From: an uncultured Bacilli bacterium
GTDB taxonomy: Bacteria > Bacillota_I > Bacilli_A > RF39 > UBA660
DNA: 18,334 nucleotides
Assembly (NCBI GenBank): GCA_944329255.1
Contig: CALVIA010000015.1
Span: forward strand, 1 to 18,334
Direction of reading: 5' to 3'
The notes under the pieces were generated by a model. It ran no database searches and had not been told where the DNA came from. It was given only the letters and a program-made list of their open reading frames with translations. Numbering within the stretch: position 1 is the stretch's first letter; every line of letters begins with the position of its first letter. The position numbers were made by a program, and so were the translations under genes. Below, piece by piece: positions 1 to 7,291 of the stretch.

Positions 1-480
1 TTAGGGATGAAACAAAGATTAAATATAGCTATGGCATTATTAAATAAACCTAAAATTTTAATAATGGATGAACCAACTAATGGTTTAGATATAAATGGAT
101 TAATCGATTTAAAAAAAATAATTAAAGTATTATCTGAAAAAGGAGTAATAATTTTGATTTCTACTCACATGATAAAAGAATTAGGTGATGTATGTAATAA
201 AATATGTATTTTAAAAAATGGAACTATTATTGAAAATGAAACTACTAATTCTTTAATAAAAAATAATATAAATTATCTATTTGAAGTAAATGATACATCT
301 AATATTAATTTATTATTTAAACATAAAATAATAAATAATAATTCTTTTTGTGTATGGTGCAACAAAGAATTTATACCTTTAATTATTGAAAGCCTAAATC
401 TAAACAAAATAAAAGTATATGGAATAAAAGAAAATCTTAGTAATATAGAAGATATATATTTATCAAAATTAGGAGGGTAA
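1..480 (+). CDS. ABC transporter ATP-binding protein, 3' part
   Basis: C-terminal part of an ABC exporter ATPase; the open frame runs through the left edge, so the Walker A half lies outside the window and the ATG at 7 is internal. Visible from the first codon is the end of the signature motif (LGMKQRL), then Walker B and D-loop (ILIMDEPTNGLD) and the switch histidine (ISTHM). After the nucleotide-binding core comes a C-terminal extension of about 75 residues, as in BcrA/NatA-type drug or peptide exporters. The stop is three bases before the permease start, and the permease's GGAGGG lies in the last codons, so the two are co-transcribed and probably form one complex. The substrate cannot be told; export of antimicrobial peptides or lipids is typical of the family. 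Confidence 0.93.
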   Translation, partial: LGMKQRLNIAMALLNKPKILIMDEPTNGLDINGLIDLKKIIKVLSEKGVIILISTHMIKELGDVCNKICILKNGTIIENETTNSLIKNNINYLFEVNDTSNINLLFKHKIINNNSFCVWCNKEFIPLIIESLNLNKIKVYGIKENLSNIEDIYLSKLGG

Positions 481-483
481 GTA

Positions 484-1410
484 ATGTCTAATCTTTTAAT
501 AAATGAATTTGTAAAATTATTTTATAAAAAAGAAATATATATTTATATTTTTATTTCATTTATATTTGTTTTATTAACATGTTTTTTATATAAATATAAA
601 ATTGATGAAAATGGACTTTTAAAAAATGAAGATAATAAAATAAATTATATTGAAAATGCAAAAATATTAAAAAATAGTAATAACATAGAAGATAAAATTA
701 TTGGAGAATATATTTTGAAAACAAAAAATAACATTAATAAAGTTAACGATGGAAGAGGTATGATTATAAATTTTTATAATGAATTTGAATTAGTTATAGT
801 TGTTTTTATAATAATTATTTCAAGCAAAATAGTTTACAAAGAATTTAATAATAAAACAATAAGTCAATTATTAACAGTTCCGTATAGTAGGGGACAAATT
901 TTATTTTCAAAATATATAATTTCATTTTTATCTATATTTTTTATAATATCTATAATATTTATTTTCCAATTATTAATTAATATAATTATATTTAAAAACA
1001 ATAATTTTAATATTCCATATGTTGTATATGATTATAATACATCAAATTTACAAATATATAATATTTTTATTTACTTTATAATTTTAACCAGTAATAAACT
1101 TCCATTATTTATTCTAATATGTACAATTTCATTTTTCTTAGGACTTATTTTAAATAGTAACGCTTCAATTTTAATAACATTAATATTATATATATTTTAT
1201 CCAATATTAAATAGTTTTATAATTTCATTAAATAATAAAATATTAAATAATTTTTTTACACTTCATTGGGATTTGTCATCATATATGTTTAAAATAACAA
1301 ATGAAAAATTTAATTATATTTCATCATCACTTATAATTTTTATTAGTATCTTATTTTTTTTAATAATTTCATTTATTTATTTTAATAGAAAAGAAATAAA
1401 AAATATATAA
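484..1410 (+). CDS. ABC-2 type transporter permease
   Basis: Membrane partner of the preceding ATPase. The 308-residue protein has a first hydrophobic helix at about 17-36, a polar loop to about residue 95, then about five more hydrophobic segments ending in a basic tail (NRKEIKNI). This is the ABC-2/BcrB-like layout with one large loop between helices 1 and 2. The segment following helix 2, containing YKEFNNKTISQLL and PYSRGQILFSKY, resembles the cytoplasmic coupling region typical of these permeases. The start at 484 is supported by GGAGGG at 471-476. The specific substrate is unknown; self-protection against peptides or bacitracin-like compounds is one family option but nothing here proves it. 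Confidence 0.88.
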   Translation: MSNLLINEFVKLFYKKEIYIYIFISFIFVLLTCFLYKYKIDENGLLKNEDNKINYIENAKILKNSNNIEDKIIGEYILKTKNNINKVNDGRGMIINFYNEFELVIVVFIIIISSKIVYKEFNNKTISQLLTVPYSRGQILFSKYIISFLSIFFIISIIFIFQLLINIIIFKNNNFNIPYVVYDYNTSNLQIYNIFIYFIILTSNKLPLFILICTISFFLGLILNSNASILITLILYIFYPILNSFIISLNNKILNNFFTLHWDLSSYMFKITNEKFNYISSSLIIFISILFFLIISFIYFNRKEIKNI

Positions 1411-1428
1411 AAAAAATATTTTATGTAG

Positions 1429-1434
1429 TATAAT
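1429..1434 (+). promoter_or_regulatory. possible -10 box before the ZIP transporter
   Basis: TATAAT lies 15 bases before the start codon at 1450. Transcription would begin near 1441, giving a very short leader beginning close to the GGTGAT ribosome binding site. No good -35 box is seen, so this is tentative; read-through from the ABC operon is the alternative. Confidence 0.35.
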
Positions 1435-1449
1435 AAACTTGGTGATTTT

Positions 1450-2193
1450 ATGAATATGTTTGGTTTATTATTTACATTATTATTAGGTTTTTTCATCATA
1501 ATAGGTGTATATTTAATGCATTTATTTAAAAATAAAGAGAAATTTTTAATTATATCATTAAGCATGGCATTTGGAGTAATGATGTGTTTAGTATTGTTTG
1601 AATTATTACCAGAAACATACGAAACATTTAAAGAATTGTATAATTGGAAAAAAGCTGTAATATTTATTATTTTATTTTCAATAATTGGTTTTGGGATATT
1701 AAAACTTTTAGATAAATTTATTCCTGATCATGACCATGAGAATGAAAAAGACAATTTAATTCATATTGGTGTTGTCTCTAGTATTGCGATTATTATACAT
1801 AATGTAATAGAAGGTATGGCTGTTTACAATACAGTTAATAGTTCTCTAGATTTAGGGATTTTATTGTCATTAGGAGTTGGATTACATAATATTCCACTTG
1901 GAATGGCAATAAGTTCAACATTTTACACATCATTAAAAAATAAAAATAAAACAAATTTAATAATTATTTTAATTTCACTTTCAACTTTTTTAGGTGGATT
2001 AATAATGAGTATCTTTAATGTAACAAATGAATTTATAATTTCTATTTTATTATCAATCACAATTGGAATGTTAATTTATATTAATATTATAGAATTATTA
2101 CCTAGACTGATAAAATATAAAAATAAAAAAATGGTACTAATAAGTACCTTAATTGGAATAATATTGTTATTTATAAGTATAAAATTGGGATGA
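1450..2193 (+). CDS. ZIP-family metal transporter
   Basis: Inner-membrane divalent metal (Zn/Fe/Mn) transporter of the ZIP family, 247 residues with about eight hydrophobic segments. A short acidic and histidine-containing loop (PDHDHENEK) sits between helices 3 and 4, as is usual. Helix 4 carries HNVIEG (residues 117-122) and helix 5 carries HNIPLG (146-151). In ZupT-like proteins the helix 5 motif is HNxPEG, so the acidic metal ligand of helix 5 is a leucine (L150) here, which may alter the binuclear metal site. The start at 1450 has GGTGAT just upstream; 1456 is a second in-frame ATG. The gene converges on the next one with a terminator between them. Confidence 0.87.
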   Translation: MNMFGLLFTLLLGFFIIIGVYLMHLFKNKEKFLIISLSMAFGVMMCLVLFELLPETYETFKELYNWKKAVIFIILFSIIGFGILKLLDKFIPDHDHENEKDNLIHIGVVSSIAIIIHNVIEGMAVYNTVNSSLDLGILLSLGVGLHNIPLGMAISSTFYTSLKNKNKTNLIIILISLSTFLGGLIMSIFNVTNEFIISILLSITIGMLIYINIIELLPRLIKYKNKKMVLISTLIGIILLFISIKLG

Positions 2194-2211
2194 TTTAATC
2201 ATTCTTTTTTT
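2188..2211 (+). terminator. intrinsic terminator of the ZIP gene
   Basis: A seven-pair stem (2188-2194 with 2198-2204, one G-U pair, three-base loop) is followed by seven T residues. It overlaps the ZIP stop codon and the 3' end of the convergent pgsA-like gene. Confidence 0.7.
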
Positions 2212-2726
2212 ATTGCATAATTTATAATTGTAATTATTTGTAAAATAGCAGTTATCATTATTAAAGGAATTAATAATATTTTAAATTTGCTAAATTTATA
2301 GCAAAGAAATCCAATAAATAATGAAATAAATAAGAACCATGTTTTTATTTTCCCATAAATAGAACTATTTTGATTATCAAAGTTTTTATTTTTAAAATTG
2401 TGATTTAATATATATTTAGAAAAATTAACGAGTGCTATAATTATTTCTAATAAAAGTATGATTAAAAAATTCTTATCAATAACAATAATAAAAGTAGTAC
2501 ATGCAGAAAGTGCTAGTAGTTTATCGCCAATAGCATCAGCTATTTTCCCATAATTTGAAGTAACTTTCCATTTTCTAGCTAATATACCATCTACAGCATC
2601 ACTAAATAATGCAATTGTAAATAATATACCTAATAAATTATATTTATTATAGTAAAATAAAATGGGAATAAATATAGAAACAATTAATCGATATGTCGTT
2701 AAAAAATTTGGAATATTTTTTTTCAT
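2199..2726 (-). CDS. pgsA: CDP-alcohol phosphatidyltransferase, probable phosphatidylglycerophosphate synthase
   Basis: Integral membrane enzyme that transfers a phosphatidyl group from CDP-diacylglycerol to an alcohol, most likely glycerol-3-phosphate, the first committed step to phosphatidylglycerol. The complete family signature D-x2-DG-x2-AR-x8-G-x3-D-x3-D is present: D43, D46, G47, A50, R51, G60, D64 and D68. The N-terminal IPNFLTTYRL is typical of PgsA. Its 175 residues fit the small bacterial enzymes, with hydrophobic helices after the motif. The start is backed by an AGAGGT site just upstream (minus strand, about 2731-2736). It stands alone on the minus strand. Another CDP-alcohol transferase such as cardiolipin synthase is possible, but the N-terminus favours PgsA. 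Confidence 0.86.
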   Translation of the reverse strand: MKKNIPNFLTTYRLIVSIFIPILFYYNKYNLLGILFTIALFSDAVDGILARKWKVTSNYGKIADAIGDKLLALSACTTFIIVIDKNFLIILLLEIIIALVNFSKYILNHNFKNKNFDNQNSSIYGKIKTWFLFISLFIGFLCYKFSKFKILLIPLIMITAILQIITIINYAIKKE

Positions 2727-2827
2727 AAAAACCTCTTAATATAAAATATTAAATATATGTATATAATATTCTAATATAATAATAATATATTTTATAAAAA
2801 ATGGCAAACTAAATATAGGAGGAAATT

Positions 2828-3328
2828 ATGTTATTATTATGTATAAAAATATTTTTAGTTAGAATTGTAGATGTATCTTTAGGAACCATAAGAACTATAT
2901 TTACTGTAAAAGGGAAAAAGTTTATAGCATCTTGCATTGGATTTTTTGAAATTTTGGTTTGGTTTTTAATTGTAAAAGAAGCTTTACAAACTGAAGATAA
3001 TAGCATTTTTATTGCAATTGCATATGCACTAGGTTTTGCAACAGGAACATATATTGGTTCTTTAATTTCATCTTATTTAATTAATTCTAATATAAGTATC
3101 CAAGTATTTACAGAAAATTTTAAAATAGTAAATATTTTGAGAAAAAATAATTTTGCGGTATCTGTAATTGAATGTAAAGGATATAATAATTCACTAAAAT
3201 ATATGTTATATATAAATGTGGAAACAAAAAATGAAAGAAGAATAAGAAAAATAATTGGAGAAAATGATAAAAGTGCGTTTATAGTTGAAAATGAAACAAA
3301 TTATGTAATGAATGGTTATTTTAAATAA
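2828..3328 (+). CDS. UPF0316 family membrane protein (DUF5698 plus DUF2179)
   Basis: Resembles the YebE/UPF0316 family of unknown function: an N-terminal membrane domain with three helices (about 1-25, 35-55 and 60-85) followed by a small cytoplasmic domain of the DUF2179 type (about 90-166). Family-like features are RIVDVSLGTIRTIFTVKG near the N-terminus and the GFATGTYIGSLI stretch ending the membrane part. The length, 166 residues, is close to the usual size. AGGAGG at 2817-2822 fixes the start at 2828. It is followed after 53 bases by the C39 transporter, with hairpins in the gap, so co-transcription is possible but not shown. Family members have no established activity; a role in immunity to the peptides downstream would be speculation. 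Confidence 0.8.
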   Translation: MLLLCIKIFLVRIVDVSLGTIRTIFTVKGKKFIASCIGFFEILVWFLIVKEALQTEDNSIFIAIAYALGFATGTYIGSLISSYLINSNISIQVFTENFKIVNILRKNNFAVSVIECKGYNNSLKYMLYINVETKNERRIRKIIGENDKSAFIVENETNYVMNGYFK

Positions 3329-3374
3329 AAATAGGGGAAAAACTATTTCTTCCTACAATATATAAAGTAGGAAG
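3329..3374 (+). promoter_or_regulatory. tandem hairpins, the second covering the ribosome binding site of the C39 transporter
   Basis: Two hairpins abut in the short gap. The first pairs AAATAG (3329-3334) with CTATTT (3343-3348). The second pairs CTTCCTAC (3349-3356) perfectly with GTAGGAAG (3367-3374) around a ten-base AT loop. The 3' arm of the second contains the Shine-Dalgarno AGGAAG(TGA) that serves the ATG at 3382. Neither hairpin has a proper T-run, so a terminator is unlikely. Translational control of the peptide exporter, or a protein operator, is inferred. Confidence 0.5.
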
Positions 3375-3381
3375 TGATAAT

Positions 3382-5385
3382 ATGAAGGGAGTATATCAAC
3401 AAAGTTTAAAGGATTGCGGAGTAGCATGTTTATTAACAATTATTAAATATTATAAGGGAAATAATACATTTGAAAATGTAAGATACTTAACAAAATGTAA
3501 TAATAATGGAACAAGTGCATTAAATATTGTTAATGCATCAAAAAAGTTAGGGTTTGATTGTAAAGGAATAAAGTGTAATTATGAATATTTAGAAAAAATT
3601 GTAATGCCATGTATTTGTCACATTGAATTATTTAATGGATATAATCATTTTATTGTTTTAAATAAGGTAAATAAAAAATATGTAAAAGTTTTTGACCCTG
3701 AAAAGGGTAATAAAAAGTTACTAAAAGAAGAATTTAATAAAATTTGGACAAAAAATGTAATTGAATTAATTCCTAATAGAAAATTAGATGTAATACAAAC
3801 AGAAAAAAATAACTTATTAAAAAAAATTATAAAAGAAAATATTTATTTATATTTGTTTATCTTAATTTTGTCTTTCATATTTCTCTGTTTAAATATTTTA
3901 AATAATTATTATTTTAAAACATTATTGGACAATAATAATTATATTTATATTTTGATAATATTTGTAATTATAATTTTGTTAAAAGAAATAAGTAATTTTA
4001 TTAGAAATAAAATTATTATGAAATTACAATATAATGTAGAAACTTATTTATATAATAATACTCATAAGAAACTATTATCACTTCCAATATATTATTTTAA
4101 TAGCAGATCTAAAGGGGACATAATTACAAAATTTTATGATTTAGAATATATAAAAGATTTGTTAATACAGGTTCCGTTTACTTTGTTTATTGATCTATTT
4201 TTAATTATTATTACTATTTTGATACTATATTTTATAAATAGTACACTATTAAAAATGTTTTTTTTAATAATAATTTTGTATGTTTTAATATTGGAAATAT
4301 TTAATAAAAAAATTAAAAATATGGTAATGATAAATCAAGAAAAGAATTCTTTTAAAAATTCTATTTTATTAGAAAATATAAATAATATATATAGTATAAA
4401 AAATATGAACATAGAAAACTACAGAAATAATATATTTAATAAATCATTAATAAGTTATTGTGATAGTGTAAAAAATTATGAAAAAAAATATAATTTTATT
4501 ATTTTAATGAAAAATTTGGTTTTATATATAGGCACAGCATATATAATTTTTTACGGAATAATTCTTACTAAAAATGAAATAATTTTATTAAGCGAATTAA
4601 TACTATTTAATTCGTTGATTATTTATATAGTTGAACCATTAAATAATTTATTTAATATAATACCTTTATTAAAAAATTCAATAAATGCATTAAAAAGAAT
4701 TGATGAAATGTTTTTAATAGAAAATAAAGTAAAAAATGAAAAAATAATTAAGTATGATATAACAATTAATAATTTATGTTTTTCTTATGATGGATATAAA
4801 AATATATTAAAAAATTTTTCATATTATATTAAGGAAAATGAAAAACTAGTTGTAATAGGAGATTCAGGAATTGGAAAAAGCACATTATTTAAAATAATTA
4901 ACAGTGAATATGAAATAGAAAATAATATGATATATATAGGAAGTAAAGATATAAATTTGATTGATACATCAAATGTTATATCTTATGTTTCACAAGATGA
5001 AAAATTATTTAATGATACATTATATAACAATATTGTTTTAAATAATGATTATAAAGAAATGGATGAGATTTTAAAAATTACTGGCATAAACAAATTACTT
5101 TATAAAAAAAATATAAATTTAGATACTTTGATAGGACAGGAAGGACTAAATTTAAGCAAGGGAGAAAGGCAAAGAATAATATTAGCAAGAGTTTTATTAA
5201 AAAAAAGTAAAATTTTAATTTTAGATGAAGCGTTAAATGGAATTGACGAGGTAGAAGAAAAAAATATCTTAAAGAGCATAAAAGAAAAATTTAATGATAA
5301 AACTATAATATATATAACTCATAATATAAATATTTGTAATATATTTGATAAGGTATTAAATTTTAATCAAAAGGAGGTTTTATGA
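3382..5385 (+). CDS. C39-peptidase-containing ABC transporter (leader-cleaving bacteriocin exporter)
   Basis: A PCAT-type transporter that cleaves double-glycine leaders and exports the released peptide. The N-terminal C39 peptidase (about 1-135) has the oxyanion glutamine region QQSLKDCGVACL with catalytic C12, then H89 and D105. A six-helix membrane domain spans about 150-440. The nucleotide-binding domain has Walker A GDSGIGKST (493-501), signature LSKGE (591-595), Walker B ILILDE (up to E616) and switch H647, so ATP hydrolysis looks intact. The D-loop reads ALNGID instead of the usual ATSNLD. The length of 667 residues is slightly short for the family. Its stop overlaps the ATG of the first peptide gene by four bases (ATGA), tying transporter and substrates into one translationally coupled unit. 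No HlyD-like accessory protein is present, as in other simple PCAT cassettes. Confidence 0.95.
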   Translation: MKGVYQQSLKDCGVACLLTIIKYYKGNNTFENVRYLTKCNNNGTSALNIVNASKKLGFDCKGIKCNYEYLEKIVMPCICHIELFNGYNHFIVLNKVNKKYVKVFDPEKGNKKLLKEEFNKIWTKNVIELIPNRKLDVIQTEKNNLLKKIIKENIYLYLFILILSFIFLCLNILNNYYFKTLLDNNNYIYILIIFVIIILLKEISNFIRNKIIMKLQYNVETYLYNNTHKKLLSLPIYYFNSRSKGDIITKFYDLEYIKDLLIQVPFTLFIDLFLIIITILILYFINSTLLKMFFLIIILYVLILEIFNKKIKNMVMINQEKNSFKNSILLENINNIYSIKNMNIENYRNNIFNKSLISYCDSVKNYEKKYNFIILMKNLVLYIGTAYIIFYGIILTKNEIILLSELILFNSLIIYIVEPLNNLFNIIPLLKNSINALKRIDEMFLIENKVKNEKIIKYDITINNLCFSYDGYKNILKNFSYYIKENEKLVVIGDSGIGKSTLFKIINSEYEIENNMIYIGSKDINLIDTSNVISYVSQDEKLFNDTLYNNIVLNNDYKEMDEILKITGINKLLYKKNINLDTLIGQEGLNLSKGERQRIILARVLLKKSKILILDEALNGIDEVEEKNILKSIKEKFNDKTIIYITHNINICNIFDKVLNFNQKEVL

Positions 5386-5522
5386 AAGTATTAAGTAATG
5401 AAGAGTTAAATAATTTATCAGGTGGGTTTTCAATTACTAAAAATTTTATCATTTTTGGTGGTTTGATTTCATTTGTTATAGGATTAATAGATGGATTTAC
5501 AAATCCAATTAAATGTAATTAA
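5382..5522 (+). CDS. double-glycine leader peptide A (putative bacteriocin or signal precursor)
   Basis: A 46-residue peptide starting inside the stop of the transporter gene, with a perfect AAGGAGGT site at 5371-5378. The leader MKVLSNEELNNLSGG has the classical double-glycine form, with hydrophobic L4, L9 and L12 spaced before G14-G15, and should be cut by the adjacent C39 peptidase. The predicted mature part is 31 residues: a hydrophobic, glycine-bearing core (residues 22-39) with GxxxG at 34-38, ending in a polar tail with one cysteine (C45, next to last). This is what a small membrane-active class II peptide looks like. I recognise no specific known bacteriocin. Pheromone function is an alternative. 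The gene is easily missed because of its size. Confidence 0.85.
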   Translation: MKVLSNEELNNLSGGFSITKNFIIFGGLISFVIGLIDGFTNPIKCN

Positions 5523-5537
5523 TGGAGGGGAAAATAG

Positions 5538-5696
5538 ATGAAAGAATTAAATAATAATGAACTTAATATGATAATTGGAGGATCTATATCTGGAACATTA
5601 ATATCTAGTATTGTAAGAGGAGCTGAAACATTATTTGAATTAGGAAGAAGTTTAGGAAGTGCAATAAGAAGATTTGTTAGTAAACAATTTTGTTAA
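5538..5696 (+). CDS. double-glycine leader peptide B (putative bacteriocin or signal precursor)
   Basis: A 52-residue peptide 15 bases after peptide A, with GGAGGGG at 5524-5530. The leader MKELNNNELNMIIGG closely matches that of peptide A (MK-x-L-x-N-x-E-L-N pattern), so both are probably substrates of the same C39 transporter. The predicted mature part has 37 residues, is amphipathic and cationic (R27, R37, R44, R45, K49 against E30 and E34), has GxxxG at 36-40 and ends in a C-terminal cysteine (C52). The core differs from peptide A, which is mainly hydrophobic, so they look like complementary partners and not duplicates. No lanthionine or other modification enzyme is encoded nearby. Immunity function for one of the two cannot be excluded but the leader argues against it. 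Confidence 0.85.
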   Translation: MKELNNNELNMIIGGSISGTLISSIVRGAETLFELGRSLGSAIRRFVSKQFC

Positions 5697-5731
5697 AAAA
5701 AGCTTCAATGTTATATCATTGAAGCTTTTTT
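5696..5731. terminator. bidirectional intrinsic terminator
   Basis: A fifteen-base perfect inverted repeat (5696-5710 with 5717-5731; core AGCTTCAATG / CATTGAAGCT) around a six-base loop, flanked by A-run and T-run. It ends the peptide operon on the plus strand and the ATPase gene on the minus strand. It overlaps the stop codons of both, TAA at 5694-5696 and the minus-strand TAA at 5730-5732. Confidence 0.92.
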
Positions 5732-7190
5732 ATATATCTAAAATTTGAGTGTCAAACAAATCTTCTTCAGTTGTTTTATTAACTATTGGCTGACCAGAGT
5801 TATTAACATTATTTTGATTAGTTATATTATCCGAAGGTTGTGTTATAGTTTCATTTTTATATAAAGAATTATTATCAACAGCAGCATTATTATTAGCTAC
5901 TTTATTAATTTCTGCTACATTTATTGGATTAGTTTTTGTAAAGCCAACATGTTCAAGAGCATTATTTAAATCATATTTATAAGACCCCATTCTAACATCA
6001 TCAACATCATCGTCTAATTCTATTAATTTTAATACTTCTTCAAAAGTTGTGTAACCATTAATAACTTTTTCAAGGCCATCTTGCAGTAAAGTATTAACAT
6101 CACTATTGTAAACAAGAGTTCTCAAATGATCTTTTGGCATATTATTTGCAATTGCATCTCTTATTTCTTGAGTAATAAGAAGAACTTCATGTAAGGCAAT
6201 TCTACCTTTGTAGCCATTTCCACATTCTGGGCATCCTACAGCTGCGTATACTTCATTAACTTCCATTCCAAAGACTTTTCTAAATAAATCTTTTTCATAA
6301 TCCGTAGTAGCTCTTTTTTTCCTACATTTATCACATAATTTTCGTGCTAACTTTTGTGAAATAATCCCTTCTAGGGCACTTGCAAGTAAATATCTTTCAA
6401 CTTCCATATCAAGAAGACGTTCAATAGTATTTAATGAGTTATTTGTATGTATTGTAGACAATACTAAGTGACCTGTAATTGATGCTCTAACAGCTATTCT
6501 TGCGGTTTCATTATCACGAATTTCTCCAATCATTATTATATCAGGGTCTTGTCTTAAAATAGAACGCAAAACACTTGCAAAATCAAGACCTATTTCACTA
6601 TTAACTTGAACTTGGTTTATACCAGTAATATTCATTTCTATAGGATCTTCAACGGTAATTAGATTTGTTTCAACACGATTTAATTTCTGTAAAATTGAGT
6701 ATACTGTAGTAGATTTACCACTACCTGTAGCTCCCGTAACTAATATTATTCCAGAAGGAATATTAATTAATTTTTCTATTTTTTTAAAGTTTCTTTCACT
6801 GAAACCTAAATATTCAATTCCTTTTAAACTCATAGAATAATCTAAAATACGTATAACTATTTTTTCACCTTCATTAGTGGGAAGAGATGAAACACGAAGA
6901 TCTAGGTTTTGATCTTTTACTGTTTGTTTAATTGCTCCATCTTGAGGAAGTCTTACTTCTGTTATATTCATACCAGAAATTATTTTAATACGAGTAATTA
7001 AATTTTTTTTAAGAGAATTAGGTATAACAGTATAGTTAATTAATTCACCATCTATTCTGATTCTAACATGCATTTCTTCTTCTTCAGGGTCAAAATGAAT
7101 GTCACTAGCACCTCTTTTAGCAGCATCATATAAAATTTCATTTACTACTTCAACTATGGGTAACTTTTCAAAATCAAAAGTTTTTAACAT
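5730..7190 (-). CDS. GspE/PilB-family secretion or pilus assembly ATPase
   Basis: Cytoplasmic hexameric ATPase that powers type II secretion, type IV pilus or Com pseudopilus assembly. Seen in order: a short N-terminal domain with ASDIHFDPEE (28-38), Walker A GATGSGKST (153-161), the Asp box with EDPIE (181-185), Walker B DIIMIGE (217-223), the His box GHLVLSTIHTN (240-250) and a zinc-binding tetracysteine (C286, C289, C320, C323). The long N1 domain of typical GspE/PilB is absent, as in ComGA-like proteins. After about residue 395 there is an unusual Asn/Thr-rich, probably disordered tail of about 90 residues. The start is backed by GGAGGG upstream. It is transcribed divergently from a pilin-headed surface protein, its likely client. 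No GspF-like platform protein or prepilin peptidase lies in the window. Confidence 0.93.
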   Translation of the reverse strand: MLKTFDFEKLPIVEVVNEILYDAAKRGASDIHFDPEEEEMHVRIRIDGELINYTVIPNSLKKNLITRIKIISGMNITEVRLPQDGAIKQTVKDQNLDLRVSSLPTNEGEKIVIRILDYSMSLKGIEYLGFSERNFKKIEKLINIPSGIILVTGATGSGKSTTVYSILQKLNRVETNLITVEDPIEMNITGINQVQVNSEIGLDFASVLRSILRQDPDIIMIGEIRDNETARIAVRASITGHLVLSTIHTNNSLNTIERLLDMEVERYLLASALEGIISQKLARKLCDKCRKKRATTDYEKDLFRKVFGMEVNEVYAAVGCPECGNGYKGRIALHEVLLITQEIRDAIANNMPKDHLRTLVYNSDVNTLLQDGLEKVINGYTTFEEVLKLIELDDDVDDVRMGSYKYDLNNALEHVGFTKTNPINVAEINKVANNNAAVDNNSLYKNETITQPSDNITNQNNVNNSGQPIVNKTTEEDLFDTQILDI

Positions 7191-7226
7191 ATAAGCCCTC
7201 CATTTATTCTTTAATAAAACACACTA

Positions 7227-7255
7227 TTGTATTTATCATATATTTATTATATACT
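7227..7255 (+). promoter_or_regulatory. probable sigma-A promoter of the pilin-repeat gene
   Basis: TTGTAT (7227-7232) and TATACT (7250-7255) are separated by 17 bases, in the 101-base gap between the divergent ATPase and repeat-protein genes. A TATAAT at 7255-7260 is an alternative -10. GGAGAG at 7281-7286 then precedes the ATG at 7292. The ATPase promoter must lie in the same AT-rich gap but is not clear. Confidence 0.5.
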
Positions 7256-7291
7256 ATAATTACGATAATATCAATAATATGGAGAGATAAC

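Noticed and set aside
1377..1565. Minus-strand open frame across the permease-ZIP junction, and others at 2809-3006, 13103-13381 and 14952-15248
   Set aside because: They overlap well-supported plus-strand genes, lack ribosome binding sites and show no recognisable protein features.
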